NCBI GenBank assembly: GCA_018398805.1
Contig: JAGFBZ010000692.1
Span: forward strand, 248,001 to 312,000
Length of the DNA: 64,000 nt
Origin: Hirundichthys speculiger
Taxonomy: Eukaryota; Chordata; Actinopteri; Beloniformes; Exocoetidae
Direction of reading: 5' to 3'
Shown here: positions 11,813 to 22,917 of the stretch, piece after piece
Position numbering within the stretch: the stretch's first letter is position 1
Layout: the number at the start of each line of letters is the position of its first letter
Made by a program: the position numbers and the translations under genes
Notes under the pieces: generated by a model
The model's database searches: none
What the model saw: the letters and a program-made list of their open reading frames with translations, nothing else
Told to the model about the DNA's origin: nothing

Positions 11813-11900
11813 TTTAAACTGAGATTTACCGCCTTTTTTTTATTGTGAACAATTCCTTTAAACTGAGATTTGCCGCCTTATTTTTATTGTGAACAATTCC
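11813..11900 (+). repeat. Two 44-bp tandem units
   Basis: Two adjacent units start tttaaactgagattt and end gaacaattcc, differing at a few bases. hAT-M is inserted just after, within the start of a third partial unit. Confidence 0.9.
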
Positions 11901-11907
11901 TTTAAAG

Positions 11908-12180
11908 CAGCCGTTCTCAAACTTTTAATTCTGGTACCACCTGAGAAACTGTTCACCTCTCTGAGTACCACCATGATGACCAGTTTTAAAAGACACAATT
12001 TTAATTAACTCAAGCTCCACATTTTGCTTAAAACATTGTATTTATAATGCATTGTATGTTTTTAATTTTTAAATTTATTTTAAAAGTAAAAATGTGGAAA
12101 GTCATGACGTTCTCCCGCGTACCACCAGAGAGCGCTCGTGTACCACTGGTGGCACACGTACCACAGTTTGTGCACCACTG
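11908..12180 (+). mobile_element. hAT-M short element
   Basis: The ends are cagccgttctcaaact and agtttgtgcaccactg (inverted match cagtggtgcacaaact). Flanks ctttaaag (11900-11907) and cttcaaag (12181-12188) agree at 7 of 8. It is 273 bp and rich in gtaccac motifs, non-autonomous. Confidence 0.87.
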
Positions 12181-12361
12181 CTTCAAAGAGTTGAATACAG
12201 TTTTATGAGCGCCAGCGCTTTGGTGGGAAAATACGAGTGTTCACCTGATGTCATACGTAAAGCAGCTAGACGACGCCTTCAGAAAGTCTTTTCCTTTTTT
12301 TAGGGGTGATGACAGTTAGGGGTCATTTTGTTGATTATTATTAACAAACAATAGAAATGAT

Positions 12362-12798
12362 TAGAGCTGAGCGATTTTATCGATTCTGCGATATATATCG
12401 ATATTTTATTGAGTAACGAGTGTCCGCTTTTTCAGCCGCGGGTATCGATATTCTAAGCTTCTTTCAAAACCCCCGTGTCCCACCTTTAAAAGCTTACAAG
12501 CAAACAATTTGCACTGTTTAAATAAATTAAACAATTTTTCTCAACACATCTTTTATTCATTTTTTCCAACATTTCCAAGCTGCCTGTAGCCATATAATGT
12601 GGAATTGATGCTTTCAGTTCAATTAATTCAAACAAAGTCATTGGAACACTCACAAGATGTCACCAAAATCACTTTGTCACCTTAAAATCGTTTCGGAAAA
12701 TGATGTAAATGTATTGTAAGATGAATATCGATATATATCGTATCGTGAGCCGAATATTGTGTATCCTATCGCGAGATTAGTGTATCGCTACAGCCCTA
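12362..12798 (+). mobile_element. hAT-F copy 1
   Basis: The ends are tagagctgagcgatttta and gtatcgctacagcccta (inverted match tagggctgtagc). Flanks gaaatgat and gaaacgat agree at 7 of 8. At 437 bp it is a short non-autonomous form rich in atatcgatat motifs near both ends. Confidence 0.88.
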
Positions 12799-12806
12799 GA
12801 AACGAT

Positions 12807-14210
12807 GGCAAGTTAAAAAAACAGAACAAAACAAAACTTCCCAAGCAGGAGAAAAATCTAGAAGCCAAATGGTGGTAAGAAAAAAAAAAAACTCCCCTTT
12901 AAGAGGAAAGAAACGTGGAGCACCACCTGGACCATAATGGGGGACCTTTTTAAAGCACTTTGAGACCTCAGGACCTCACGTCTTTGTGTCTCTTGAAGCG
13001 TTACGATGTCACGTTTAAAACTTCACCTGTAGTTGCAGCTTAAAGCGGGACTGGACCCTGATACTTGGACATCATTGGGTCGACGTACGATCAGTTCGTT
13101 TCCTCTTTGAATAGTGACGGTAGTCAGTAGGTAGGTGGTACTCAGTGACCCTGCTCAGGTGAAGCTAAACAACAGCAGATGAAGCTGCTGTCAAACCTCC
13201 AGTGAATGACACCAAAAATACTGATGGAAATGTCATATTTCTACGTCAGTGTGATGAACAGTGTGAGACAACTGTAGAAAAAGTAGGAGGTGTAAAAAAA
13301 GAAAACTTCATTCTCCTTTATGTCGTCTGCACCTTTTCTGCAGGTCCAACCTCCGTCTGCTTTTATCCTTTGTCTCGCAGGACTCCTGTTATTGTCTCTC
13401 TCCTCTCCTTCATCCCCCCCCCCCCGGGTGTGCACGGCTCTTTCGCCAGCGTGCCACGTCCCAGCCCTGACCGTGATGCTCTCTGGCAGAAAATCAATAA
13501 TTCACTTCTGGTGCGATATGGAGATAAGACTGTCATAATCCTGATGTTGTGCCTTTGTGGGCTCTCATTTTCCCTGCTAATTGTCTGTCAGGGGCGTCCT
13601 TGGCTGATATCACGGTTGTTGGAGCAGTTTGTCGTGCGGAGGAAGGAACTGCAGTTTATAAAGATGAAAACGAGACAAAGTGGGGCCATAAACCACAAAC
13701 CTTCTCTGCAGATTCTGTAGAGTTTCCCTGTCGAGACTGAATAGCTGTCATCTTATTTTTTCTTTATTATTTTTAAATGAGCTGGCCCTCTAATTAAAGC
13801 GTACATGGTGAAACCATTGTCTAAATCCCTGTTTTTTCTTTCTGATTTATATCTTTTATTTGAACCCGATGAGTCTTAGCTTCTACATGCATCATGCAGG
13901 ACGTGTTGAGATGACGTCTTGGTCTTAACCAGGACCTGCTTTACCTCTGACATCAGCGAGGGTTTCCCCGTCACAGACGCCGCCTGGAACCGTCTCCCCG
14001 TAAACCCCAGCTGCTGCCACGTGATTGGCTGATTTCGTCATTTGTTTTAACGAACAGTTGAACGGCTACAGCTGATAAAGCTGAGTTTATTTGTTTATAA
14101 GGCCGAGGATAAATGCACGAGTCGCAGCATGTAAATAAGAATGATTTTGGAGTTGATTTAAGGTTTATTGCCTCACAGACCGTAGCCGGAGGGGCTAGCA
14201 GGGACTCTGT
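12807..14210. other. No feature recognised
   Basis: Intron holding the longest non-repeat frame of the window (13202-13720), which lacks any domain. Single-copy in appearance. Confidence 0.5.
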
Positions 14211-14218
14211 CAGACCAC

Positions 14219-14814
14219 TAGGGCTGTAGCGAATACACTAATTTCGCGATACAATATGATACTCGGCTCACGATACGATATATATCGAATATTCATCTTA
14301 AGATACATTTACATCATTTTCTGAAAGATTTTAAAGGGACAAAGTGATTTTGGCGACATCTTGTGAGTGTTCTTGACTTTGTTTGAATTAACTGAACTGA
14401 AAGCATCAATTACACATTATATTGCTGACAGGCAGCTTGCAAATGCTGGACAAAATTAATAAAATATTTATTGAGAAAAATAGTTTAACTTATTTAAACA
14501 GTGCAAATTGTTGCTTGCAAGCTTTTAAAGGTAAGGGCACAATGGAGAGTTAAAGTACAGCAAGTGTCCTTCTTTGGCAGCTTTTTTGGTTTGATCCTGA
14601 ACACATGAGGTAGCTAGTAGCCATGCTAGCCACCTGGTTCAGTAAAAACAAACCATGGCAGCCAATAATTCAAGTCCATTGGAGGAACACCTGCGGGACA
14701 CGGGGGTTTTGAAAGTAGCTTAGAATATCAATACTCGCGGCTGAAAAATTGATACTTTCTGGGAAAATAAAATATTGAAATATAACGCAGAATCGATAAA
14801 ATTGCTCAGCTCTA
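14219..14814 (-). mobile_element. hAT-F copy 2, with extra internal segment
   Basis: It runs tagggctgtagcgaat to aattgctcagctcta. Flanks cagaccac and cagaccag agree at 7 of 8. About 155 bp at 14532-14692 are absent from other copies and sit inside the sequence aaaggtgggacacggggg. Confidence 0.88.
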
Positions 14815-14897
14815 CAGACCAGGTTTACTGGATCCGTCCCCTTATCGAGCTCCAGAGTCGGCCCTGAATGCAACCCTTGAGCCTTAAAATAAATATA

Positions 14898-15528
14898 CAG
14901 TGATCCCTTATTTTTTGCGGGTAATGGGGACCTGCCCCCCCGCCCAAATCAAAATCTGCGAACTGGAGCCGGAGCCCCCCGAGACTCAATAATGTGTTTA
15001 AAATATGGTTAAAAACCCCAAAAAAGTAGCGAAACAAGACAAAGGCTCAACTGTGGTCTTTCTGTTACCTTCACAGCCTCTGGTCTCTGAACCGTAGTAA
15101 ACAAACCGCTGCTATTGTGCTATTTTTGGCTCGTAATTAGTGGCTAACACGCTAACAACAACAAAAGAAAAAGTCCGGTTTTCTCTGCATGGAACTTGTA
15201 ACATCACACAGGTTGTATTGTTTGGCTCCTGTCGGTTAACAGAGAATGTAAATCTATACACGCTGGGCTGCTGTTGATGCTCACTACACTTTTCATCTAA
15301 CCACGTTTTCATTCTGCTGTCCCACGACACACACACTACATTACCCATAAGGCCACCTTCTTAAAGGGGCCAGGCTGGCTCACAACATTTCTTCACTGTG
15401 AGAGAACGCGCACAACATCCTGTGATGTTTTCTTGATTTTTTTTTTTTTTAAATATTATGTATTTCTGAAAAATCAGCGAATAACTAAAACTGCGGAACT
15501 TGAAGCGGGAATTGGCGAGGGATCGCTG
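14898..15528 (+). mobile_element. Tigger-like element D, copy 1
   Basis: The ends cagtgatccctta...gagggatcgctg are flanked by TA on both sides, as in Tc1/mariner elements. The end sequence resembles pogo/Tigger ends as I remember them. The interior includes a frame starting MGNVVCVSWD on the minus strand that recurs in copy 2 but has no recognised domain. Confidence 0.85.
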
Positions 15529-15530
15529 TA

Positions 15531-16969
15531 TAGATAAATACATTTCCTTGACTGGATTTAAGGTGGTGAGAAGGCCAAAAAAAAAACAAAAACAGATGTG
15601 ACGCCGCAGGAAACGCGCGGTAAACAAGGAACACGAAAGGGCAGGAGAGAAATGTAAATGATGAATGAGTCTCCGGAGCGCACGTATAACTTAATGTGAA
15701 CACGGTCGCTGCAGGGAGTGTTATTTAGTCTGGAGAAGATTATAAATCTGTATTCTCCGGCGCAGCGCAAAAGTAATTCTGCTTCACCACATAAAGACGC
15801 TTTATGTATTCAAGAGGTGTTTTCGCCTTCTTTTTCTTTTTTTGTTCTGATCCACACCACATATACTGACCCCCCCCCTAAAAAAAAAAAAAAAAAAAAA
15901 AAAAATGCGGTGTGATACTGTAAACATCTGTGGCGGGATGGAAATGACTGTCCGTCTGCTAACATCTGCTCTGCTGGTTTTCTCTGTAGAGGAATGTGCT
16001 CAAACGTCTGATCTTCTCCGCTCTGTGCTGCTGTTTCCTTTTATTTTTTTTCTTCATCTCTTTAGTTACAAGAAAATGAACATGGAGGGAAAAGCGTAGC
16101 GGATTTGTCGAGTGGACTTCAAGCTGATATAATTTCCATCTAATGAATGCAAACATTTACATGGTGGTTTCAATTTATTCAGAATTGGAAATGCAGACAG
16201 GAGAGACGGCCAGATGCGCTGCAGCTATCGCTTCACCTCGCTAGCTATCTTTACATCTTTGAGGTTTAAAGGTTCCCTTCATCCGCTGGGAGGTCATCCG
16301 TACAGGTTTTATCATCTCTGGATGTTGTCCGCTCCTTCGGCTTCGATGTATTTTCGTACGGCTTTGTAGCGGCGGGATTGACTCCTCTTCCTCCTTGATG
16401 CCGTCTTCACAGGCCCCGTCCCTCCTCTGTCCGCCTGGCGTCTGCGGGTCATCTCTGGATCTGATAAGCCCGGGCCGGCCAGAGGCTGCGGGTCACTCAA
16501 TCAGCGCTCTCTGCAGGCTTTCAGGACCGGCTCGCCCTTTTTTCTCCAAAGGCGGTGGAAACGACCTCGGCTGCCCACCTGCCAGGAGGAAATGAGTCAC
16601 AGCCCACCTCCTGGCCTTTCCCCAGAGGCTTTTCTGTGGCCATCGGTTTGAACTTTCTGCCTTCATGGCTGTTCACAGAACCCAGAAACCCGGCTGAAAG
16701 CAGCTTCTGCTTCGTCTGGTTTTTTTCTCAATTTTATCTTAGTTTCTTTCTGTTGTTGTTTTATTTATTTCACCAGTTCATGTCGGCGGTGCTGTAGTGG
16801 AATTAGTTGATGAAAAAATGCACTTTTTTACATATTGGTTTATTTCTCGTTAGTGTTACCTGAAACAGAACATCTGTTTATCGCGTGAAACAATCAGGGT
16901 GAATAAATCACATCTGGCTGTGGGAGAGATGGATGGATGGAGTATTCATTACCAGAGGTGATTTATGAA
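15531..16969. other. No feature recognised
   Basis: Intron with homopolymer tracts; frames near 16312-16797 are without recognisable motif. Confidence 0.55.
15869..15905 (+). repeat. C-run and poly(A)
   Basis: A run of C and about 25 A in succession. Confidence 0.9.
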
Positions 16970-17265
16970 AGGAATAAATAGGAGAAAAAATAAATGGAGA
17001 AAAAATGGAAAAGAAAATAAATAAAAGGAACAAAATAAATAAAAATTTAGAAATAAATGGAAAAAAAATTGAAAAAAAGAAAAAATAAATACAAAAAAGA
17101 GAAAATAAAATAAAACAAATTATTGAATGAATAAATAAATGTAAAAGAGAGAATGAAGAAAATAATTAGAGTAGAAATTAATGTGAAAAGAATTAAATAA
17201 AATAAAATAAAAAGTGAATAAATAAATAGAAAAAAGTAAAGTGTAATTACACAAAGTGTTATCAC
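16970..17265 (+). repeat. AAAT-rich low-complexity tract
   Basis: Degenerate aaataaat and gaaaaaa repeats fill this interval. The minus-strand frames here give Phe/Tyr/Leu-rich peptides with no biological meaning. Confidence 0.85.
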
Positions 17266-17428
17266 ATGAAATGACTTTATTGGTTAGTGATTCTAAATTA
17301 AAATTATAAACCACCATGTAGACATGACAACGCAGACATCATTGAGTAAAAATCAATATTTTGGATTGTCTCCTAGTACCGGCTCAGAGATCCAAACTGA
17401 TCTGATCCAGTCTGTTGGATTTCTTGGC

Positions 17429-17466
17429 TTTTTTTTTTTTTTTTTTTTTTGGGGGGGGGGGGGGGG
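17429..17466 (+). repeat. T22 followed by G16 homopolymers
   Basis: A run of 22 T passes directly into 16 G. Such runs are prone to length errors in sequencing and assembly. Confidence 0.95.
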
Positions 17467-17513
17467 TTAAATATATTGACATTAAATGAATTTTGGACTT
17501 GACTGGAATGAAC

Positions 17514-17884
17514 TGGATCCTGAATCGGGGCTAACTGGATCCTGAATCGGGGCTAACTGGATCCTGAATCGGGGCTAACTGGTTCGGGGCTAACTGGTTC
17601 ATGAATCGGGGCTAACTGGATCCTGAATCGGGGCTAACTGGATCCTGAATTGGGGCTAACTGGATCCTGAATCGGGGCAAACTGGATCCTGAATCGGGGC
17701 AAACTGGATCCTGAATCGGGGCAAACTGGATCCTGAATCGGGGCAAACTGGATCCTGAATCGGGGCTAACTGGATCCTGAATCGGGGCTAACTGGATCCT
17801 GAATCGGGGCTAACTGGATCCTGAATCGGGGCTAACTGAATCATGAATCGGGGCTAACTGGATCATGAATCGGGGCTAACTGAA
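17514..17884 (+). repeat. 22-bp minisatellite, about 17 units
   Basis: The unit is ggatcctgaatcggggctaact. One unit is truncated to about 15 bp near 17581. Four consecutive units (about 17663-17750) carry caaact in place of ctaact. Most units contain a BamHI site. A T22-G16 homopolymer junction (17429-17466) lies just upstream. Confidence 0.95.
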
Positions 17885-18279
17885 TTACGCCTGAATCACA
17901 GTGAACATGACTGAACTGGAAAATAATTTAGGTTTATTTAAATTGCATTTAACCTGGTAAATTTTGTGCCTCCGGGTGTTTCTGTTGTGAACTGGTGCCA
18001 TACGAGGAAGATGGATTGAAGCGAATATTTAACCCTTTCCTCACGAGGCCTGCTGCTGAGAATCCTCATCGTAAATGATTTGGCCTACTTTAAAATGGGC
18101 CATGTCTCAGGCAACTGAAAGACGTATTTAAGTAAATTTTGTTTGAAGGGTGAAAAAAAACACATCGCTACCTGGATTTAATGAAGCAAATGTGTCGGAG
18201 CCTCCAGTTTGGACGACGACTGCCTGGACGGTTGTGTTTCAGCTGGCAGCACGTCACGCAGAGTTCCTACCTACCAGCC

Positions 18280-18607
18280 TGTGGGGGCGGAGCCTGGGTC
18301 CCTGGGCGGTTCTGTGATGTGGGGGCGCTGCCAGGGCCCTTGGGCGGTGCTGTGATGTGGGGGTGGTGCTGTGATGTGGGGTCGCTTCCTGGGTCTCGGG
18401 CCGGTGCTGTGATGTAGGGGCGCCTCCTGGGTCCCGGGGCGGTGTTGTGATGTGGGGGCGGAGCCTGGGTCCCGGGGCGGTGTTGTGATGTGGGGGCGGA
18501 GCCTGGGTCCCGGGGCAGTGCTGTGATGTGGGGACGCTTCCTGGGTCCCGGGGCGGTGCTGTGATGTGGGGGCGGTGCCTGGGTCCCGGGGCGGTCCTGT
18601 GGAGTGG
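18280..18607 (+). repeat. G-rich 38-bp minisatellite, about 8 units
   Basis: The unit is tgatgtgggggcggagcctg ggtcccggggcggtgttg, with one short unit. The + strand carries four or more G-runs per two units, so quadruplex formation is possible. The period is not a multiple of 3, which is why all three minus-strand frames are open and give Pro/His-rich chance peptides. Confidence 0.93.
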
Positions 18608-19949
18608 GCTCCTGGTCCTGGTACTGGTATTGGATACATTGAAGAGACCTGAATGTAGAACATCTGGACATGATTTGATGACAGAAATGGGAAAACTGGT
18701 TTTATTTGGTCCCTCATAGTTTCTTCTTCTTGAGCAGCATTTCAGTTTTGCAGCTACTTCATCAAATGTCAAACGGTGAATTTTCCACCTTGGTCAAATG
18801 AGCGGTTGTAGACGACTACATTTGCCTCGGGGTTAATATATTTAAAACTAACTAACGCTGCTGAAGTGGTCGTGGCGCTCCATCGCGTTTCTGCAGCTCC
18901 TCGTCTTCATTTTCAGTCCGATGTGAGTAATTTTCTTTTTCTTAATTGCTCTTTTAAGCAGCCGCGGGCTGAGAAGTGACTCTGGACCCGCCGTCTGAAC
19001 ACGACTGGATCCTTTAATCCCCTCAGGTAATCTGGAGGCCATTGTTGGAGCTGAAGAAGTTGACGACTGTAATCCCCGTCCTCTGGGGTCTTAAGGAGCT
19101 TTAAAACAAAAAAAAAAAAAAAAGAAAGTGATTAGCTGAGCGCAGACACGAGCGCTCCCGTCTGGACGTCTTTATCGGCACGGCGGCGCCGGGGAGCGTC
19201 AACCTGCTGCACAGGTTGTTGGCCTCCTCCAGCTTGTAGCGGCGGGCCGCCGTCCCCACGAGGAGAAGTCATCGGAGCTTGGCAGGAGACGAGGAGACCG
19301 GTGGGGCCCACTTAACATTCAGAGAAGCAGAAGCCGGAGTGAATGGAAATGAGTGAATGAAGGAGGGAGGGAGGGAGGAGAGGGAAAAACAGAGACCGAA
19401 GCTGCAGGAGAGGTCTGGCAGCGCGGCACGCGGCGACCGCTCATTTCACAAACGCTGATAACTCAGGGACGACGCGGCGGACGGCGCAAAGACCTTCAAA
19501 AAACTTGTTCCCGCGGAGCTGCGGCGGCGTTTGAAACTGCTGGAAACTGACACAGGATATGCAGATGTGCACATAAAAGGTTGTCACGGTTGATGTCAGC
19601 ATGACGGGGGGGGGGGGGAGCGTGTCCTGTGTACAAACAGACTTCCTCACAGCCAGTTTTAAACCAGAAATGTGTTGTTTCTTCCCCGTGTGCACACTTT
19701 TCTTTCTTTCTTTCTCCCTTTAATGCGGCGTCTCCCGTCGGCCATCATGTTTCTGGCCCCCCCCATCAGCCCTCAGGTGTGCATGTCGCAGCTTTCCTTC
19801 GACCGCGGTCGGACCGGCGAGCTCTGCCAGGAAGCCGGATTCCTCCCCGAGCTGGGAGCAGAACAATGCCGGGAAGGATATCCTCTCTCGTTTTCATGGT
19901 CATCTGCGGTGGCTGCTCACAGAAATGAGTCTTGGGGCTCCCATTTGTC
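18608..19949. other. Intron leading into internal promoter
   Basis: GC content and CpG rise from about 19130. GGGA repeats occur at 19361-19380. No exon is recognised, though an untranslated exon of the short isoform could hide here. Confidence 0.45.
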
Positions 19950-20000
19950 CCCCCCCCCCCCCCCCCCCCCCACACCACCACCGCCACCGCCACCGCCACC
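19950..20000 (+). repeat. C-run and (CCACCG)n
   Basis: About 21 C, then caccaccaccgccaccgcca units. It lies about 350 bp upstream of the alternative first exon. Confidence 0.9.
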
Positions 20001-20052
20001 CTCCTCATTCACCCGTTCCCATTGCAACACTAAATTGGAACTGCCTGTCTCC

Positions 20053-20091
20053 TCTCTCTCTCTCTCTCTCTCTTTTTTTTTTCCCTCTTTG
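20053..20091 (+). repeat. (CT)n and T-run
   Basis: About twelve ct units followed by a T-run, part of the pyrimidine-rich upstream region of the alternative first exon. Confidence 0.9.
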
Positions 20092-20159
20092 GCTCTATCT
20101 CTCTCCTCCTTCACTCCTGAAGTTACAGAGGAACAAGAGGGGAGGTGTCAGCTGACTGC

Positions 20160-20349
20160 CTCGCTCCAATCAGATAAGTTCTGATGGAAGTGTTTAGCAG
20201 CTGCTAAGATCAGATTTAGCCCGAGGAAGAGAGGGAGCGAGGGAGGGAGGGAGGGAGGGAGGGAGCGAGGGAGCAGGAGGGCTGGAGCGAGGCAGTGCAG
20301 CGTGGACACGCGCCGGCGGGGAGGCATGTGAAAGCCGGCGCTCCGTACG
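20160..20349 (+). promoter_or_regulatory. Putative internal promoter and 5' UTR
   Basis: This is the sequence just upstream of the MDESSILRRRGLQ exon. It has a CCAAT box (ccaatcag, 20166-20173), a purine stretch of GGGA repeats (about 20227-20275) and a CpG-containing segment (gcgccggcgggg) near the ATG. No TATA box is seen. The promoter call follows from the first exon beside it. Confidence 0.45.
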
Positions 20350-20388
20350 ATGGACGAGTCCAGCATTCTGAGGCGGCGAGGGCTACAG
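20350..20388 (+). CDS. mast4: MAST-family kinase, alternative first coding exon
   Basis: This short first coding exon reads ATG to CAG: 13 codons, MDESSILRRRGLQ, then the donor gtaggatg. It ends in phase 0, so it splices in frame to the 32-nt exon at 47669 and gives ...RRRGLQ-KELSLPRRGS. From memory this matches the N-terminus of short MAST isoforms (human MAST3 begins MDESSLLRRRGLQKELSLPRRG). Because it lies in the intron between the exons at 4865 and 47669, it implies an internal promoter that makes a shorter kinase without the longer N-terminal tail. The upstream 250 bases are rich in GGGA runs and GC and hold a CCAAT box at 20166. No TATA box is evident and the transcription start cannot be placed from sequence. 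Confidence 0.85.
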
Positions 20389-20899
20389 GTAGGATGCATG
20401 CGAGCGCGTCCGGATACCTGCGCGGGTCCGTCGAGGGTCCGGCTGCTGCTGTTTAACCTTCTGAGTTCCTGACTGAACACCTACGGTGCCGCAGGCACAG
20501 ACGTCATCCTCACTTTTATTTGCTCCGTGAGGGTTTGCAAACAAGAGAGTTCACGTGGCTGCGAACCGGCGTCCAGATTCCAGATCAAAATGATAATTTT
20601 TCTTTTAATTATTATTATTTTTTTACATTTGATTTGTGTTGGCTGCCGGCACCAGGACCGAGAACTGAGACTTGATTGATCACCGTGCGCTCTGAGCAGA
20701 GCTTTCTTGTGCCTTATTGACTTTTTATGGTAATTAAGCTTTCGCCTCCGTGTCAGGAACAAAGATTGAGACGCTCCGCAGCTAACGACCGACTTCATCA
20801 TGTGATTCCCGCCACGGCGCAACACATTGTGACAAAGTGCAAGTCAAAATTGCTCTCGTCTCACAGAGCATTTACGCTTTTTAGTCCAAGACTTTTTTT

Positions 20900-21300
20900 C
20901 TGCCGAACTCGGCCGTAGCTGCTACGGTCGAGCATAAATTGAACTTGATTTATAATTTTGCTTACTCCAGTTGGGGCCACGCGTGGAGTAATTGATAAAC
21001 ACATTCAAGAGGAAGGCTGTTTAAAATTCAGCCGGAGCGACTGCCTGTGCGTCGAATCACAATTTACCTTTAGCTGATTAATTAAGCCAGTAAAACTGCT
21101 CTTTTTTTTTTTTTTAACAATTTTCCAATTCCAAACCAATGTGTTCCCTCTGCGATTGTGAATCTTTCTGACTTTTAATTAATGCTCTTTGAGTTTCTCT
21201 GGATGCTCTTGAAGGGTTTCCCGGTGGAAACTAATAATGCTTTTCTGTAATTGCGTTTATCAAAAGCTTCCGAGTGGTAATTTTGTGCACAGTTGCTCTA
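20900..21300 (+). promoter_or_regulatory. Candidate conserved non-coding block
   Basis: This repeat-free stretch lies about 0.5-0.9 kb after the alternative first exon. It has several TAATTA-type sites (gattaattaagcc, ttttaattaatgc) and balanced composition, as in many vertebrate enhancers. Conservation cannot be judged from one sequence. Confidence 0.25.
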
Positions 21301-22123
21301 ATCTCCCTCCCTCTTTGTTAGACGACCATTACCCCCCCTCCAGCCCCCTGTACTTCCTTCCACACAAGACCTCTCTGTGTTTCCCAACATGCATCAGTCG
21401 TACCTAAACAACGGGGGCTCCTGTGGTTCGGCTCCCGCCGCGCCGCCGCTCTCACATTCAAAGGGAAACGAGGATGTTAGTTTGTCAGGCAAATCGACGC
21501 GGCTGGTTGAGCCTTCAGTTTCCCCGTTTTATTCTCGGAGCAGGAAACGATGACATCACCTGTGTCGGACCTCGGGTCATGTTGAGTGGACTGCAAGAAC
21601 TGAGCTGTTCACGCCGCAGAGGCTTCTGGGAAAAACGTTGAGTGCGGGGCGTTGGGTTGGTCTTTGGGAACCTTTCTGATGTTTTCATGATGAGACGTAT
21701 GCAAATAAGCGTGGTTTTTAAAGTATCTCTGTACTTTTCTGGGTGTTATTGTGGTATGATGTTCGTCTCAGCAACTACGAGTTGAAATCTTTTTTTTTTT
21801 AGACATGAGGGGGTGTTTTTGAGATTCAGGCTTGGCAAAGTTTCTTCTTCTGTCACTTAAGTCTTCGTACCTCACAGGTTTTACTGGCAAACTCAAATCT
21901 GTTTTCAGCAATTTTTTAGAAGATTCCTTCAACTCTAATAATTTATCTATGACTTCGACAATTTATATAATTAATCTAATTTACGATTTCATTAGCTTTC
22001 TATGTAGCAGTACCGTTTCTGACCACACGGGGGCATCCTATTCCGTGAAAGTTCAAGATGTAAGACGCAACCTGTGGTGGCACGCGGCGGTACTGCGGGT
22101 CATGTCAGTCCCTCCCCTGTCAT
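21301..22123. other. No feature recognised
   Basis: Intron before hAT-J copy 1, apparently single-copy. Confidence 0.55.
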
Positions 22124-22917
22124 TAGGTCTTCACGGGTCCACTTTCATGGACCCGAACCTGAATGGACCTGCAATATTTTGACCACGACCCGAGTCTTTA
22201 GTTTCCGACCACGAACCGAACAGAGATACCCGAAAAGAACTGAGACAATCCAGCCCATAGTAGCTCGTGTTAAAAGTTGTCTAGTGTTGAATAAAACTTG
22301 ATTTTCTTACCTAAAGTTGTTTTCTTCTACCGGTTCAGTGGCTACATAGGCTACGTGATGTAAACAACAATAAATCCACGTCGTTATTTTTTTTTGTGGA
22401 TACATATGCTATTTGTAGCAACTGCTAACGCTGATAGCCTACACCGGTCAGGACGTGTCGTGAACATATTCTCTCATCCAGCGTTGTCATGTTGGCGATC
22501 CGTTGTGCTTTACAGCTGCCGGGCAAACCGCTAATAACACGCTACGGCAACACGATTGTTTCATGACAAACACGCCACATTAATAATTAATCATTTAACT
22601 GCTGCAAGTCCTGACATTGGCTAAACCAAACTGTTTGTTTGTTTTACTTTGCTTGACATGTCACCTGACATTTCACAGCCTATTGGATGGAAGGGGGCGG
22701 GGACAGGGGGGGCTGAGTGACAGCTGCCACCGCCAATATCTTTACTTCTCTCGGGTAAACACTGGGACCCAGCCTGTCAGAGAGCACCGACCGGACCCGA
22801 GACTAACTGTACCGATTCAGACCTGAACCCAGAGTCACGTCTTGTGAATGGACCCGAGACCCGATTCGTGTCGAAACCTTGGGTTTTCGGGTTGACGAGT
22901 TGTTCCGAAGACCTCTA
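22124..22917 (+). mobile_element. hAT-J copy 1
   Basis: This 794-bp copy runs from taggtcttcacgggtcc to ccgaagacctcta. Both ends hold many short gacccga/cgggtc motifs. No matching 8-bp duplication is present at these ends and the left end lacks two bases compared with copy 3. Confidence 0.82.

Noticed and set aside
13202..13720. 172-codon open frame on the + strand, the longest apart from repeats and transposase
   Set aside because: It has no recognisable domain, no consistent splice or promoter context, overlaps other open frames, and runs through a homopolymer C tract. Chance length in about 30 kb of intron is plausible.
15112..15348. Frame MGNVVCVSWD... on the minus strand, repeated at 32050-32274
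   Set aside because: It lies inside Tigger-like element D. Its similarity between copies follows from shared transposon origin, the ends of the frame differ, and no transposase motif is present.
17514..17884. Regular short repeats that might suggest a CRISPR array
   Set aside because: The units are directly adjacent with no unique spacers, and the genome is a vertebrate. It is a minisatellite.
18254..18772. Pro/His-rich frames in all three minus-strand phases
   Set aside because: They are the translation of the 38-bp G-rich minisatellite; all frames being open is expected from a stop-free unit.
19672..20184. 170-codon frame and the overlapping minus-strand frames upstream of the internal first exon
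   Set aside because: The peptide is made of translated C-runs, CCACCG repeats and CT repeats; its length reflects low complexity, not coding.
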